DNA of 64,000 nt from Gordionus sp. m RMFG-2023. Its lineage: Eukaryota; Nematomorpha; Gordioida; Chordodea; Parachordodidae. A program made the position numbers and the translations under genes. Below the pieces are notes generated by a model. The model was not told where the DNA came from and searched no databases. It saw only the letters and a program-made list of their open reading frames with translations. Shown one piece after another: positions 25,501 to 36,851 of the stretch; positions within the stretch are counted from its first letter, which is position 1; each line of letters starts with the position of its first letter. The stretch is taken from NCBI RefSeq assembly GCF_954871325.1, contig NC_088778.1, positions 25,715,120 through 25,779,119 on the forward strand, written 5' to 3'.

Positions 25501-25611
25501 TAGCTAAAACATAAGACCTGGCCGAAAGCCAGATAAGGGGGGGGGGGGGGGTTGGGGGCGAAGTCCCCAAAAATTTTTTTCCCACCCATAAGAAAATCCT
25601 GGATAGGCCAC
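22554..25611 (+). mobile_element. hAT transposon family 1, copy A, split by a pogo-like insert
   Basis: The left end CAGGCGAGTAACCAATGAGG and the right end (complement of GTGGCCTATCCAGGATTTTC) match copies B and C at 43-46 kb. ATAGGGGT flanks both sides (22546-22553 and 25612-25619), the 8 bp expected for hAT. After about 120 bp the copy is interrupted, and it resumes near 23975 with TTTGAATATCAATTTTCC. The interior is a decayed C-terminal half of a transposase ending in a dimerisation segment (ITCTNERTF-like, then RLNGLALLNIHRDL). The N-terminal half is absent, so it was moved by another copy. Right part 25510-25600 has the GGCCGAAAGCCAG hairpins and a G run. Confidence 0.85.
22714..23643 (+). 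mobile_element. pogo/Tigger-like transposon remnant inside hAT copy A
   Basis: The N-terminal part (MPKIGQNNKQKF, DDDEENKIVDYLI, FYGLSVKKVLKKL, then MAGRQ) is the usual DNA-binding start of pogo/jerky-like transposases. The C-terminal part has QKGFESCGIYPIN and YQEEDFIPSS, the standard FE-x-GI-P...DEDF signature. After it comes a Cys-rich finger (CRVCKGWAHGSCAKKDCYC) ending at a stop at 23643. The catalytic DDE core between them is missing, and the frame is broken, so the copy is dead. The outer limits are about 22674 and 23974, but I see no clear terminal inverted repeats. Confidence 0.75.
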
Positions 25612-25624
25612 ATAGGGGTTAATA

Positions 25625-26455
25625 TTTATATTAGATAAGGATAAATAGTAATTTTATTGTATATCCAACTAACTACTTTCGGAAAATCTGACAGGTACTT
25701 AGCTTAGAGCCGTGTAGAATAAATTATTAAGTCCCCCCCCCCCATTACTAAACATTTAAAAAATTTATAAAAATTGGTGTCCGGTGTCTTTTTGTCAAGG
25801 GCGTTTTTGAATGTCTCCATTTGTCCTGAGGTATTCTTGTCTGGGTTCATATGTCCGGGATTTAGCCAAAACAAACATATTGTGAATTAGGCATGCGCAA
25901 AATTTAGGTTAAATAACATATACCTTCATTTTGTATATTGGGTTTAATTTAATGTGTAACTTAAATTTTATTTATCATTACTTATTTTTTTTTAAGGTAT
26001 CACTATTCCCTGAAATAACACCAACCAAACTCTTCCAATTAAATTACATTATTGATCACGTCTTCCTCGAATTCTTTTACGTGATGCCATATTTTTTAGA
26101 TGTTTTTTCGCTTATCTTTAATAAAATAATTATTTTTGGCCACGAAAGAAGAAAGAAGGAAAGCGAAATAAAATCAATAAAAATAAAAAATAAAGTCAAC
26201 ATTTTCAAATTTATTCAATTTTTTTTATAATATAATATAAATATATTGATAAATTTATCACCATTTATTACAATTTTAGAATCACCATTTAATTATTTTA
26301 TAAATCTAAAATTTATTATGATCACTAATTTTTAATATTTTCGGAATTTTTCAAACCCTCCCCCCCCTTCCAGAAAAATAGATTAATAATAATATTTATA
26401 TAAATCTAAATAATTTGTTGCCATAATTCGTAAAATTTTGTGGGAAATTATACAA
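25625..26455. other. AT-rich spacer with C runs, no gene recognised
   Basis: It contains a C run at 25733-25743 and a C run near 26360. The open frame 25931-26230 is hydrophobic and T-rich, typical of chance frames here. Confidence 0.4.
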
Positions 26456-26459
26456 AATT

Positions 26460-27927
26460 TTAAATGGTATTATTATTTGATGGCATGATGCGGCAGGGGC
26501 GTGGACAACAATCTGGATATAAAGCTGTATCGTCAACAGTAAAACAGGATGATGAAAAACTTGCACACCTTAAAATATAAAAATTTTATAAAAAAGAATA
26601 TACATATAAGAGAAAAAATATTTCTTCCTTCCTTCCTCCCCCTTCCTGACAAATATTAAAAAATTTTGCGATATATACGTGTGGCATTCCATAGTCATTT
26701 CAAGACCTCTCAAAGAGCACATACATTTCATACACGGTTGAGCAGATTTCCATACTTCACCAGGGCTTAAATATAAAGTTGAGTTTGGGAAATTCTTTGA
26801 ACATTCACCTAAATAAAACATGAATATTCATTTTGAAATATTGAGAAAGTTGTTATGGCAAATCCTATGGATTTTACTACCGGATGGGGGGGGGGGGGGT
26901 GGTTTATGATACAAGATCACCATGGAAATTTGAAGAGGATAGGTAGTTGTGAAGACTCTATTGTCATTTGAATAAAATAAATTTTTATATTAAGGACGAG
27001 GCGCTTCCATGGACACCAAACTTTTTTGACCCAATAGTAGAAGAGTCCGTAGTAAAATGTTTAGTGTATTCAAAAATTTTAAACAATAGCTAAATAGAAG
27101 AAATTATAAATAAATGTGTAGCCCAATCCTACACCTACAAAATAATAAAGAGTGAAATTACTTTAGTGATTAATGATATGAAATGTGACATTATCTTTTT
27201 CCTCACACTCTGCATAAAATGGCTAAACAAAGACCAGGGTAAAGGAAAGTTAAAAAATACTGAAAGCTAAGAATTTTTGCTGATCTCAGATTATTTTTAA
27301 AAATCATAGAAGATTTTGCTAAGTATTTAAATTTTTTTTTTTAATCAATTTTCCGAGTTATTAAGACATAGAGTAATATTTTAAAACTCAAAAAATCAAT
27401 GCACTTAAAAATAAAAGAAATAGTAAAGTTTACTGTGCGATTTATTATATTTTCTGTGAAATTCAATTCTGAGAAAATTAAAATTTTTACTTAGCAAAAT
27501 CATCTTTTTGGAATTCAGTAAAAATTACTTTAAGTAGTTTTAATTCTGAGTAATTAAGGGGAAAAAAGTAATCTTCAAAGCGGAAAAGATTTAGTATATC
27601 CAAAAAACTTCAAATTATTTGTTTTTTAGAAAATTAGAAGTAAATTATATCTTTAGCAACAAAATCTATCTAAAATTAGCAAAATAAAAATATCTAAAAT
27701 AAATTTAAAAATTTATTGATGGTTTTTTAAAATAGCAATTTTTTACATCTAGAAAAAAGGGCATTATATCAAAAAAATTTAGTATATATATATTTCGGCT
27801 TACTAGTATTAAAAGATGTTTCACTGGAGATGCCTCCATGAACATTATGTGATGACCATATTATGACACATACCAATAAGAAACTCACGACTAGAAGAGA
27901 TTGAATATTCTTTAATTGAGACATCAT
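26460..27927 (-). CDS. Secreted single von Willebrand factor C domain protein, 3 exons
   Basis: Exon 1 (27927-27804) encodes a signal peptide, MSQLKNIQSLLVVSFLLVCV. Exon 2 (26808-26679) has ECSKNFPNSTLYLSPGEVWK then PCMKCMC, and exon 3 (26568-26460) has CASFSSSCF, YPDCCPRPC and the stop. Introns of 995 and 110 nt are GT-AG and keep phase 1 and phase 2. The joined product is 120 residues with ten cysteines in VWC order (C, W, CxxCxC, C, C, C, CCxxC). One VWC and nothing else resembles the arthropod SVWC/Vago group, which has eight cysteines, or a minimal chordin-type protein. The role is unknown: likely extracellular binding or defence. Met at 27924 is an equally good start. Confidence 0.82.
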
Positions 27928-27934
27928 TGATTTA

Positions 27935-29570
27935 AATTATTTTATTATATATAATTAATTAAAAAATCTAACAGGTTAAAAATCTTTTTAATTTTACAAT
28001 TATGTTTTAAAAAAATATATAATTAAAAAGTTATTTTTTAAATTTAAAAAATTATTAACCTTTTAATTTGGCAATTATGCAAAAAATTTAATTTTTAAAT
28101 TTAATAAAATTTTATTTCAAAAAATTATCTATTTTTTAATATTTCGACAACAAATTTTATTTATTTATAAGAATAAACAATGATGTTGGTAGTCATAATG
28201 ACAGCAACAGGCGTAGCCAGGAATTTTTCTATTTTATATAGGAATGATTTTTTGGAACATTAAAAATTTATTAGAATTCATTATATAAAATTTATTATAA
28301 CCAATCATATTTATAAAAAGACAATTTATAACACAAATAGTAAAGCGAATATATAATATAACTATATAAACCGCTATATAAAGTAAATCACAATAAAATA
28401 TAGAATTAAACATTATCATATGTTTAAAAAGTTAATTAAAATATCCTTCATAAAAGGAAATTTAATTTTTTATACTATTGCGTCAATTTTTCAATAGGTT
28501 GTTCTATGGGATTAAATCTCTTATACGAAAATTAATTTTTTATACTAAGATATAATTTCTAAAATATTAAAATTGCGCTAAATATTTTTTTTTATTAACA
28601 AAAAAATTTAATATAGCCTCAGACAAATTCTAGATAATATAATATTTGTAAATTATATTTAGCCATTTGATAAATCACAAATCGTTCATTGATTTGAGTC
28701 AAAAATGTATTAAAAGTGATAAAAAGGGTCATTTTGTAGTAATCCTCAATTAAGTATATGTTAATATTAGAATGATTTGAGTCAAAGCATGAGAATCTCA
28801 AAATCATATAAATTCGTTTTTGCGAATTTTTGTTAAATAATTTATTTAAATTATATGCATAGGCGATAAAATTGAAGAGTTTTTATAACGTTTTAACAAA
28901 TTTTTAGTTATTTTTTTTTTTTTAATTTATGGATTATATATATTTTTTTTCTTTTATTTTTTTGATAATTTAATTTTTATACTTTTTATTTTTTATTATA
29001 AATTTTTTTGGGAAATCATAATTTTAATGATAATAATCTTTTAAAACAGTAATTTTCTTTTTCTTATTATATAACAATCAAAAACAATGTGTAAAAAAAA
29101 GTAAAATAACAAAATATCGCCTCAGAGCATTAATAATATAAACTTTTAATTAAACATTATAATATTGAAAATATCGCCTCAGAATATGAAAAATATAAAC
29201 ATTTAAATATAATTTATCACAACATTTTCAATGAATGATTAAAGGACCATTTGTTACATTGGTACCGGATTAAATTTGAACTTAAAAAGAGGATCTTTAA
29301 AACTTCATTATGCAATTCAAATGCTATCAGGGGAACAAAGAGTTGTAATATCAGGTTCTCCTATTATGCTTAAAACAATCGAATGCAGAAATTTCAAAAT
29401 AATGTAAGAATATAGCAAAGAATTATAAGTTAGATATAGTCGTATTGGTTATATTTTAAAGTGATTTTAGAAAATAAAAGTCAATACTTGGTTAAAATAT
29501 AGAAAAAGAAAGATGGAGATTTATAATATAAAGAAATTAATAACGATTAAGGAGAAAAAGTTAGAAGTAA
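27935..29570. other. AT-rich intergenic, hAT end relic and a short direct repeat
   Basis: CAGGCGTAGCCAGGAATTTT at about 28209 looks like a left terminus of a hAT family related to family 1, but no partner end is seen. Near 29114-29210 a 62-bp unit starting AAATATCGCCTCAGA occurs twice. No coding. Confidence 0.45.
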
Positions 29571-29587
29571 ATTACTACAAAATTTTT

Positions 29588-32500
29588 ATCGCCGAGGTGG
29601 CCTAATGGGTTAGATGTATGCTTGGAAACAGAAGGACGCTGGTTCAATCCTGGTAAGTAGAAAAATGACTGATGTGTTAAGACATATGGTAAGATGAATT
29701 TCAGAGCTTAGAGATGACACCCCGGTCACCGACAGGCCTGGACAGCCGGGTGCTAAGGATACCTGTTCAATAAACAAAATGAAGGAAACAAATGGAAATA
29801 TAAATATGAAAGCTAGGGCGTTCCCTCCAAGCGAGGCGCAGGGTGTAGACCTCCATCCTGTGAAAAGTAAAGTAAAGCAAAGAAGACAAGATTAGCAAGT
29901 TTGAATATTGGGACGCTTAAAGGTAAGACGAGAGAATTGGCATCAATGTTGAACAAGAGAAAAGTTGATATAGCATGCATACAAGAGACGAAATGGAAGG
30001 GACAGAAGACTTTGATGATTGGAGATGGGTATAAATTGTACTATAATGGAATTGTTAGCAATAGGAACGGTGTCGGCATCATCCTCAGTCAAGATATAAC
30101 CTCCTCAGTAGTAGAAGTCAACGGGATCTCTGATAGACTAATGAAGATAAAACTCTGCATTGGTCAATCAATACTACACATCCTTTCAGTATATGCTCCT
30201 CAAACGGGTTGAAAGGAAGAAGAGAAAGATGACTTTAGAGCTATCCTTGATGAAGCTGTAATGGAAATCCCTAAGGATGACCTAGTCATAATTGGTGGTG
30301 ACTTAAATGCGCATGTGGGGAAAGCAAGAGATAGCTACAAAAGGCATCATGGTGGCTTTGGATATGGAGAAAGAAATGATGAAGGAGAGCATATACTGAA
30401 ATTTGCGCAAGCCTTCGACCTTGCCCTAACCAAAACCTATTATAGAAAAAAAAACAGTCATCTAATAACATACGAAAGTGGTACAAGGAAAACACACATA
30501 GATTACATGCTAATCTCTCGCAGAAGATTAAAAGATGTAATAGACTGCAAAGCTAATAGTCATGGATTTACACATCTCAAATAAATCCACTCAAAACAAG
30601 ATAAAACTGGAACCATGCATAAAATGGGGCAAATTAAAAACAATGACAGATAACTTTGCAATCAATGCAAACATTGAAACAATAGATTCCTCACAAGTCA
30701 GTGAAAAAATGTGGACAGACCTTTCATCCAGATTAATAGACACTGCCAAATCGACACTAGGCTTGACAAGGGGAGATAATAAATCATACAAGGAACTATG
30801 GTGGTGGAATGAAGAGGTACAAACCACGATAGAGGAGAAAAAAGCCCTTTATAAAATATTGTACAAATCCAAAAACCCAGATGACAAGACAAGATACAAA
30901 AAATCCAAGAGATTAGCTACAAAGGCGGTGGCTAGGGCCAAATCTATGGCATACAATGACATGTATGAAGAACTACATACCAAAGAAGGGCAAAATAAAA
31001 TATACAGATTAGCCATACAGCGAGAAAAGAATTCTAAGGATATAAACGGAGCTCCGAAAGTAATCAAGAATAAAGATTGAAAATTGATAATAAAGGAAAA
31101 GGAAATAATGAATAGATGGAAAGAATATTTTCAGGAGCTTCTCAACTTTAATCCCCACATACTACATCTAGACGAACACTCCCCATGTCAAAACCTTGTA
31201 CCTATAACAGAACAAGAAATAATCACATGCCTCAAGCATATGAAAAACAACAAAGCTAGGGGTCCAGACAATATTCTTATAGAAAGCCTTAAAGCACTAG
31301 GAGATGATGGAATACATCTCCTCACAAATCTGTACAATAAAATACTTGGACCAAAAATGGAGGCAGAGCTATCTAGTTCCTATCTTCAAAAATAAAGGGA
31401 TCCACACAATTGTCAAAATTACAGGGGCATAAAACTAATGTCACACTGTCTAAAACTATACGAAAAAATAAAAGAAAAAAGATTAAGAGACATAATCGAA
31501 ATAGGAGAGACTCAGTTTGGCTCTATGCCTGGAAGATCAACAACTAATGCTATCCACACAATTAAGCAAATGAGTGAAAAATACAGGGAAAAGAACTAAA
31601 AGCTACACATGGTCTTTCTCGATATAGAAAAGGCCTTCGATAGAATCCCAAATAAACTTATTACGCCATAAAAAGGTTCTCGAAAAATATATAAGAATAA
31701 TACAGAATATGTATATGGGCCATACAACAATGGTCCGTAGCACAACAGGTACTTCAGCAGGCTTCACAATAGCCGAAGGAATTCATCAAGGGTCGGCTCT
31801 CAGCCCACTTCTCTTCATTACAATAATAGATGTATTAGCACAGTCTATACCTCAAACAGTCCCGTGGAATATGATATTTGCAGATGATATTGTGATACTT
31901 GCCGAATCCAAGGATGAAATGAAAGAAAGATTAATGAGTTGGATATATATCCTAGAAAAGCACGGACTAAAATTTAGAGAAAGACGGAGTATATGGTGAT
32001 AGGAGGAGATGAAACAGAGAGTATTGATATAAATGAATGGCAGATATAGGCAATTGAAAGCTGCAAATATTTGGGCTCCACTATACAAACAAACGGCACA
32101 ATAGAAAAAGAGATAAAGAGTAAAATTAATCAAGGGTGGTTAAAGTGGAGATCTTTATCTGGAGTGCTATTTGACAAAAGAATCTGACACAAATTAAAGG
32201 GAAAAATTTACAGTTCCATAGTACAACCAACTATTCTATATAGTTCGGAAACATGGCCAACCAAAGAATCAGACGAGAGAAGTCTACAAACTATGGAGAT
32301 GAATGCTGAAGATGATTGCTGGGGTAACAAGAAAGGATAAAGTGCGCAGTACAAGAATACTAAGTAGTTTAAAGGTAGTGCCCATTAAGACTAAGTTAAT
32401 GGTAAACAGACTTAGGTGGTATGGGCACACAATGAAAAGGCCTATGAACTACATAGGAAATAAGGTTGAGAGTTTGGAAGTGATGGGCAAACGTAAAAGA

Positions 32501-32648
32501 AGAAGGCCAAAACTTCAATGGGGGCATAAAGTTAGAGCCAATATAAAGAAGTATAAATTAGATAAAAGAGATTGTATGAATAACATAAAGTGGAGAGAGA
32601 TGTTGAAGCAGCTTACCAGAAAAAGTGAAAGCTAAAGAGAAAAAAAAA
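29588..32648 (+). mobile_element. LINE (RTE-like non-LTR retrotransposon), full length, with TSD
   Basis: A 15-bp target duplication, TACTACAAAATTTTT, lies at 29573-29587 and 32649-32663, so the insertion is full length (3061 bp). The endonuclease domain at about 29895-30584 has LNIGTLKGKTREL, CIQETKW, SVYAPQ and GGDLNAHVG. The reverse transcriptase at about 31084-32000 has YRGIKLMSHCLK, FGSMPGRSTTNAI, VFLDIEKAFDRIP, GIHQGSALSPLL and FADDIVIL. The C-terminal tail at 32303-32635 has LRWYGHTMKR and a basic patch before the stop. The frame is broken at about six places, so the copy is dead but the insertion looks fairly recent. The endonuclease is of the type often listed as craniofacial development protein 2-like. 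The tail is A-rich. Confidence 0.9.
29590..29660 (+). promoter_or_regulatory. tRNA-like Pol III promoter at the LINE 5' end
   Basis: The element begins with GCCGAGGTGGCCTAATGGGT, a tRNA Ser/Leu-like acceptor and A-box region, and about 35 bases on has the B box GGTTCAATCC. Because the target duplication stops just before it, the tRNA-like head was part of the inserted unit. I see no mature tRNA fold with a proper acceptor stem, so this is a promoter module or captured SINE head rather than a tRNA gene. Confidence 0.6.
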
Positions 32649-32663
32649 TACTACAAAATTTTT

Positions 32664-34225
32664 GAAAACCTTTAATCTAGCTCATTTTCTCGGACTAATT
32701 TATGAAAATATTGATAAGTTTAAGATATAAAATTGTGCAGCAATATGAAGGATTTTCTAAGATAAAAAACAATGTGTTAGGTCATCATTCATAGCAGTTA
32801 AGATATAAAGAAGTTTGTGTTATAGTTGTTAAAAGGGACAAATCATTATATTTTTGTTACAGAGAAGTTAATAATAAACTTAGAAACCATAGATTTCAAT
32901 TCGGAATCATTCTTTTTGTTCCTGATAATGTAATCGGCAAGGGGTCATCGTAGTATTCGGGGAAAGTAATCCTTTTGAATCGGATAAATTGAGTCTTGCG
33001 CCATTGTTTTTATACTCGTCTGTTCATGAATAGGAGGTTTACTGTTTTGGATATAGCGATTTTTTCCAGATTCCAGTTGCTATATTTCATTTTTAGTTGA
33101 GGATAGGTATCAGAATTTATTGCAGAACCATTTTTTCGATTGGGTAAAGAATTAATTGTTATAACGTAAAATATTTTGAGAATAAGATGGTTCTTCCTGC
33201 GAGGAAAAATCTAAAATTGATATATAATAAACAATATGATGTTAAATGTTACAAACCTCAAGATGTAGAAAGATATAAAATACGGGAGATAAATTATTCA
33301 TTATAACTAAGTTAAGAAAAGTTTTAAAAAAAATTTTAAAGAAAAAAAAGGAAAATTGTTTTAAATTTTTTTATAAGTTTAAATTTTTTTATAAATTTCA
33401 AATGTGCTATTTTAATTATTTTTGCAAACAAAATACTTTTATCTGGATGGGTTTTAATTTAATCGTCAACATGTTTCAATAAATCATCACAATAATAATC
33501 AAATAATTGGTTAAAAGTTATTATAATTTAAAATATTAGAAAAATAAGATTAGAGACTGGGACAAATATTTTGTTAAAAAATATGTTGATGTTGTAAATA
33601 AATTCTTTTTAAAGATTTACATTGAACTTTTATTTAAGGGATGCAAAAACATCAACTATCTGATATGTAAAAAAGATAATAAGTTGATAATATTTAGTAA
33701 AATATTAGGTTGTTCATTAAATAAAATCTTTGGAAAGATAAATGGCTTTCATTATTTGAAAAATTATGCCGCAATCGAGCTCAATTTGAGATGCTAATTT
33801 TATTTTTGGACATATAAGATTTGAGATCAATTATGCTTAATATAATAATAGAAGAAGGATAAACAAGCAAAAAAATTGAATTACCGAAGAAGAAATTATA
33901 AAGACAATTTTAAATTGTTTAAATTAAGTTTCAGATATAAGAAAATAGAAAACTAAGAGATTCAATTACCATAGAGGTAGTTAAAAGATTCAATCAGAAT
34001 GAAGAAATGGTTTAATTTTTGAATGATTATATTGAGTTGAGATAATGAAGAAATACTGGCTTATTACACGGCACTTTTATCCGGTCGAAAACCAAATTTA
34101 TTTAAATAGTTTACGTTTTATATGCTCTTAGTGTCACTTTGCTTTGTAAATTTTATAACCAAGTAAAATATTAAAATATTTTTAAATAATTTTAAACTAA
34201 ATAAGGCTAATCAAATTTATACAAA
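32664..34225. other. Intergenic, no gene recognised
   Basis: AT-rich sequence without an open frame or repeat that I can interpret. Confidence 0.4.
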
Positions 34226-34229
34226 TAAT

Positions 34230-34560
34230 TTTGAAGTAAATTATCTTATTAATTTGTTGATTGTTGATACAATAATTAACGTCTTTATAAAAATCTTTAT
34301 TACAATATTCAAAAATAAATGTTAAATATGCAACAAACTCAAATTTGACAATTATTTTTCAACAAATCCAATCTTAAAAAGTAGTATTAGTCATGATTGT
34401 TCTGACTCTAATACCGTTCATAGTTCATACAGTAATTTATCAATGGAAAATAAAAATACTTATGACAATTTACCAATAAAATTTGCACTGAAAAACAGGG
34501 TGTTATTTTTTGATAAAAACTAAACTTCTTCAAACATTTTAAAAATGCTTAGAAATTGGG
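34230..34560 (+). CDS. SILK/RVxF gene family, copy 1 (partial)
   Basis: One open frame (about 34315-34526) reads KLKFDNYFSTNPILKSS, SSYSNLSMENKNTYDN, then LPIKFALKNRVLFFDKN and a stop. PILK replaces the SILK of the sister copies, and RVLF fits the RVxF pattern of protein phosphatase 1 docking. The intron-like upstream piece TTTGATTGTTGATAC also occurs in the other copies. Family unknown to me; a PP1-binding role is inferred only from the two motifs. Confidence 0.45.
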
Positions 34561-34699
34561 AGGGGTTGGATTTTAATATTTTATATCATAAGGTTTTCGA
34601 TTTTATTATGGGAATGGGCTTAGAGTGGGTAGAGAGGGGGTAGAGTTTGGGTATGGTTTAAATTAGATTAAATTTATATATTTTATTAATATATTACAT

Positions 34700-35880
34700 A
34701 ATATCATTTATTCATTTTATTTTCAGATCGTAGTTTTTGTTACTCTTTGATATGTAATTTAATATTTGTTCTATCTAATTTTATAGATTTTTTCAAATCT
34801 AGCATGATGTGTGCTATTCAGCCATGGTATTCATACTACTCGGGTTTGTCCTCAAGATCTGTTCTACTCTGTGTTAGGCTCAATTACTCCAATCTCTTCT
34901 GTTCTTCATACTTTGCTCGGTGTGGTGTGATCTTGACGCTCAACTTTTTTGCTTTACTCTTTTCTGCACTGTACTGTTAGGATCAATTTTGTTCTGTACA
35001 ATTTAATTTCTAAGCTCTGTTCTGCACCTTTCTGTTCCATGTCATTCGTATTCCTTTCTACACTTAGTTTGCCTACTATGGTGTTTATTTATCCGGTTGT
35101 GTGTTAATATTTATTCGGTTGTATGTTAATATTTATCTTTCTTTTTATTAGCTTTATTCTATCTCTTTATCATTCTATTCTTATAAACATTTCTTTCCTC
35201 TACTGTCAGTTTTACATTCCTCTTCTGGTTTGTTCTTTGTTGTTAAGTTTTCTCTCATACTTTTTATTCTCGTTATTACAATCTATATATAGTCTGTTTT
35301 CTTTTATTTTCTATTTTTCTCTCTTCAATGTTTTTCTTCTGTTTTGTTCATTTCTGCTCTATTTTGATCTGCTTTGCTTGCCAAATCAAATCATTCCTGC
35401 TTTAGCAATATGCCACTAGTCAAGTTTACAATACCTAGTTCTAATTTAGGCTTATTTTTTGAAGAAATTTTTCTGATACATTATTTTCTTATTATATATT
35501 ATTATAAATATTAACATATCTATCCGGGTTAGATGTGTTCAACTCTGTTTATAGGACTCAGTTCTATCCTATCATTTTATATTTGTTCTCTTCCATTGAT
35601 CTATTCATATCAGTTATGTTTTGTCAAGTTTAATCATATTCTTCTTTTTAGCTTTCTTGTCTTGTTTTGTTCAGTTTTTCCTATCCAGTGTTCTAAATTA
35701 TATTTGTAATGTAGAAGGCCTTTTTTGGCGGATTTATTTTTAGAGATATTATTATTAGGTTTATTCTTAAGATGTTATTTTTGAGGGTACTTATATTGAG
35801 AGGGTTTGGATATATTTTGATGTATCAATTTTTGAGAGGATTTATTTTTATGGGGAAGTAAACTTGACGCTTCGTCATTA
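34700..35880. repeat. Pyrimidine-rich low-complexity tract and minisatellite
   Basis: 34740-35700 is dominated by T and C on the plus strand with recurring TCTGTTCT-like words; hydrophobic open frames here are artefacts of composition. 35710-35880 holds irregular repeats of GGATTTATTTTTAGAGG-like units, the complement of those at 40680-40800 and 42470-42770. Confidence 0.55.
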
Positions 35881-36162
35881 GCTATGAATATACATCCTTC
35901 CGAGACCTGAAAATAATTAAGACGACAAATAGAATATAATCCGGAAATGAAAGAAATGATGATATTGAGATGCAGGGTTGTGTTGAAAGTTACAAATAGC
36001 ATTACATTACAGGTAGCGTTTTACATATGGTAACACTCCTGTAATTCCAACAATTTAAAATTAAAGAATGGACCTGTAACCTATTTATGAATAAAGTATT
36101 TATTTTACCATTTTTAATATTATTCATTTACACCTTAATTTGATAAAAAAAAAAGGTATAAC

Positions 36163-36851
36163 ATGGATCATGAAATTTTTTTAAAGGAAAAAACTATAGA
36201 TTAGGAAATTATCATAGATAATGACGAGATCATTGTCGAAGATAAATTTAATTGAGATTTTTTTATTATTTTTTGATTGTTGATATTATTATTATCATCT
36301 TTATAAAAATCATTATCATAAATTTGAAAATAATGTTCGAATATGTTGAAAAATTGGAATATTTACCTACTAAATCTATCCTAAAAACCCGTGATAAGAA
36401 TGAAGATTCGGACTATAGTATCGATAACAGTTCATACAGTAACGATTCAGTAGAAAATAAAAATACATGCTAATATAGCAATAAAATTTGCACAGAAAAA
36501 CAGAGTGCGATTTTTCGATAAAAATAAATCTCATCTAATATTTTAAAATGCAAGTCAGATTCCGAAATCTGCAAAATTGAATCACCTAAGGTTGCTTAGA
36601 ATTTCTATTTAAATAGGATATCCAGCAACCTCAACATACCAAGATCAGATTATATGGAGGAAAAGGAAGAAAATAAGACAATCGATAAGTATCAAGAGAA
36701 ATCATCCGCTTCCTCCCAAGAGGAAACATCTTGTTCCTCCTATCCTATCCCTCTCCCAGATACACGACAGTTACGTATCTGGAATCGAATCAAAAGATTC
36801 TTCGCTCCATTATGTTGCTGTTGCCCAAATACCCAAGACTCAGAAGAATAG
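36163..36851 (+). pseudogene. SILK/RVxF gene family, copy 2 (left arm of the inverted repeat)
   Basis: The pieces are MDHEIFLKEKTID near 36163, then MFEYVEKLEYLPTKSILKTR (36332-36391) followed by DSDYSIDNSSYSND, then in another frame IKFAQKNRVRFFDKNK, and finally 36654-36851: KEENKTIDKYQEKSSASSQ and IWNRIKRFFAPLCCCCPN with a stop. The last segment is a basic amphipathic stretch followed by four cysteines, the look of a palmitoylated membrane anchor. The frame is not continuous, so it is either an intron-containing gene or a decayed one. I do not recognise the family. Confidence 0.45.

Noticed and set aside
29590-29660. Genuine tRNA gene
   Set aside because: The A and B boxes are present, but the acceptor and anticodon stems do not pair well, and the segment is inside the LINE's target duplications.
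30286-31067. Minus-strand open frames opposite the LINE
   Set aside because: They are shadows of the LINE coding strand, which has clear endonuclease and RT motifs.
34747-35419. Hydrophobic open frames with Phe, Leu and Ser
   Set aside because: They lie in a pyrimidine-rich low-complexity tract, where any frame looks membrane-like.
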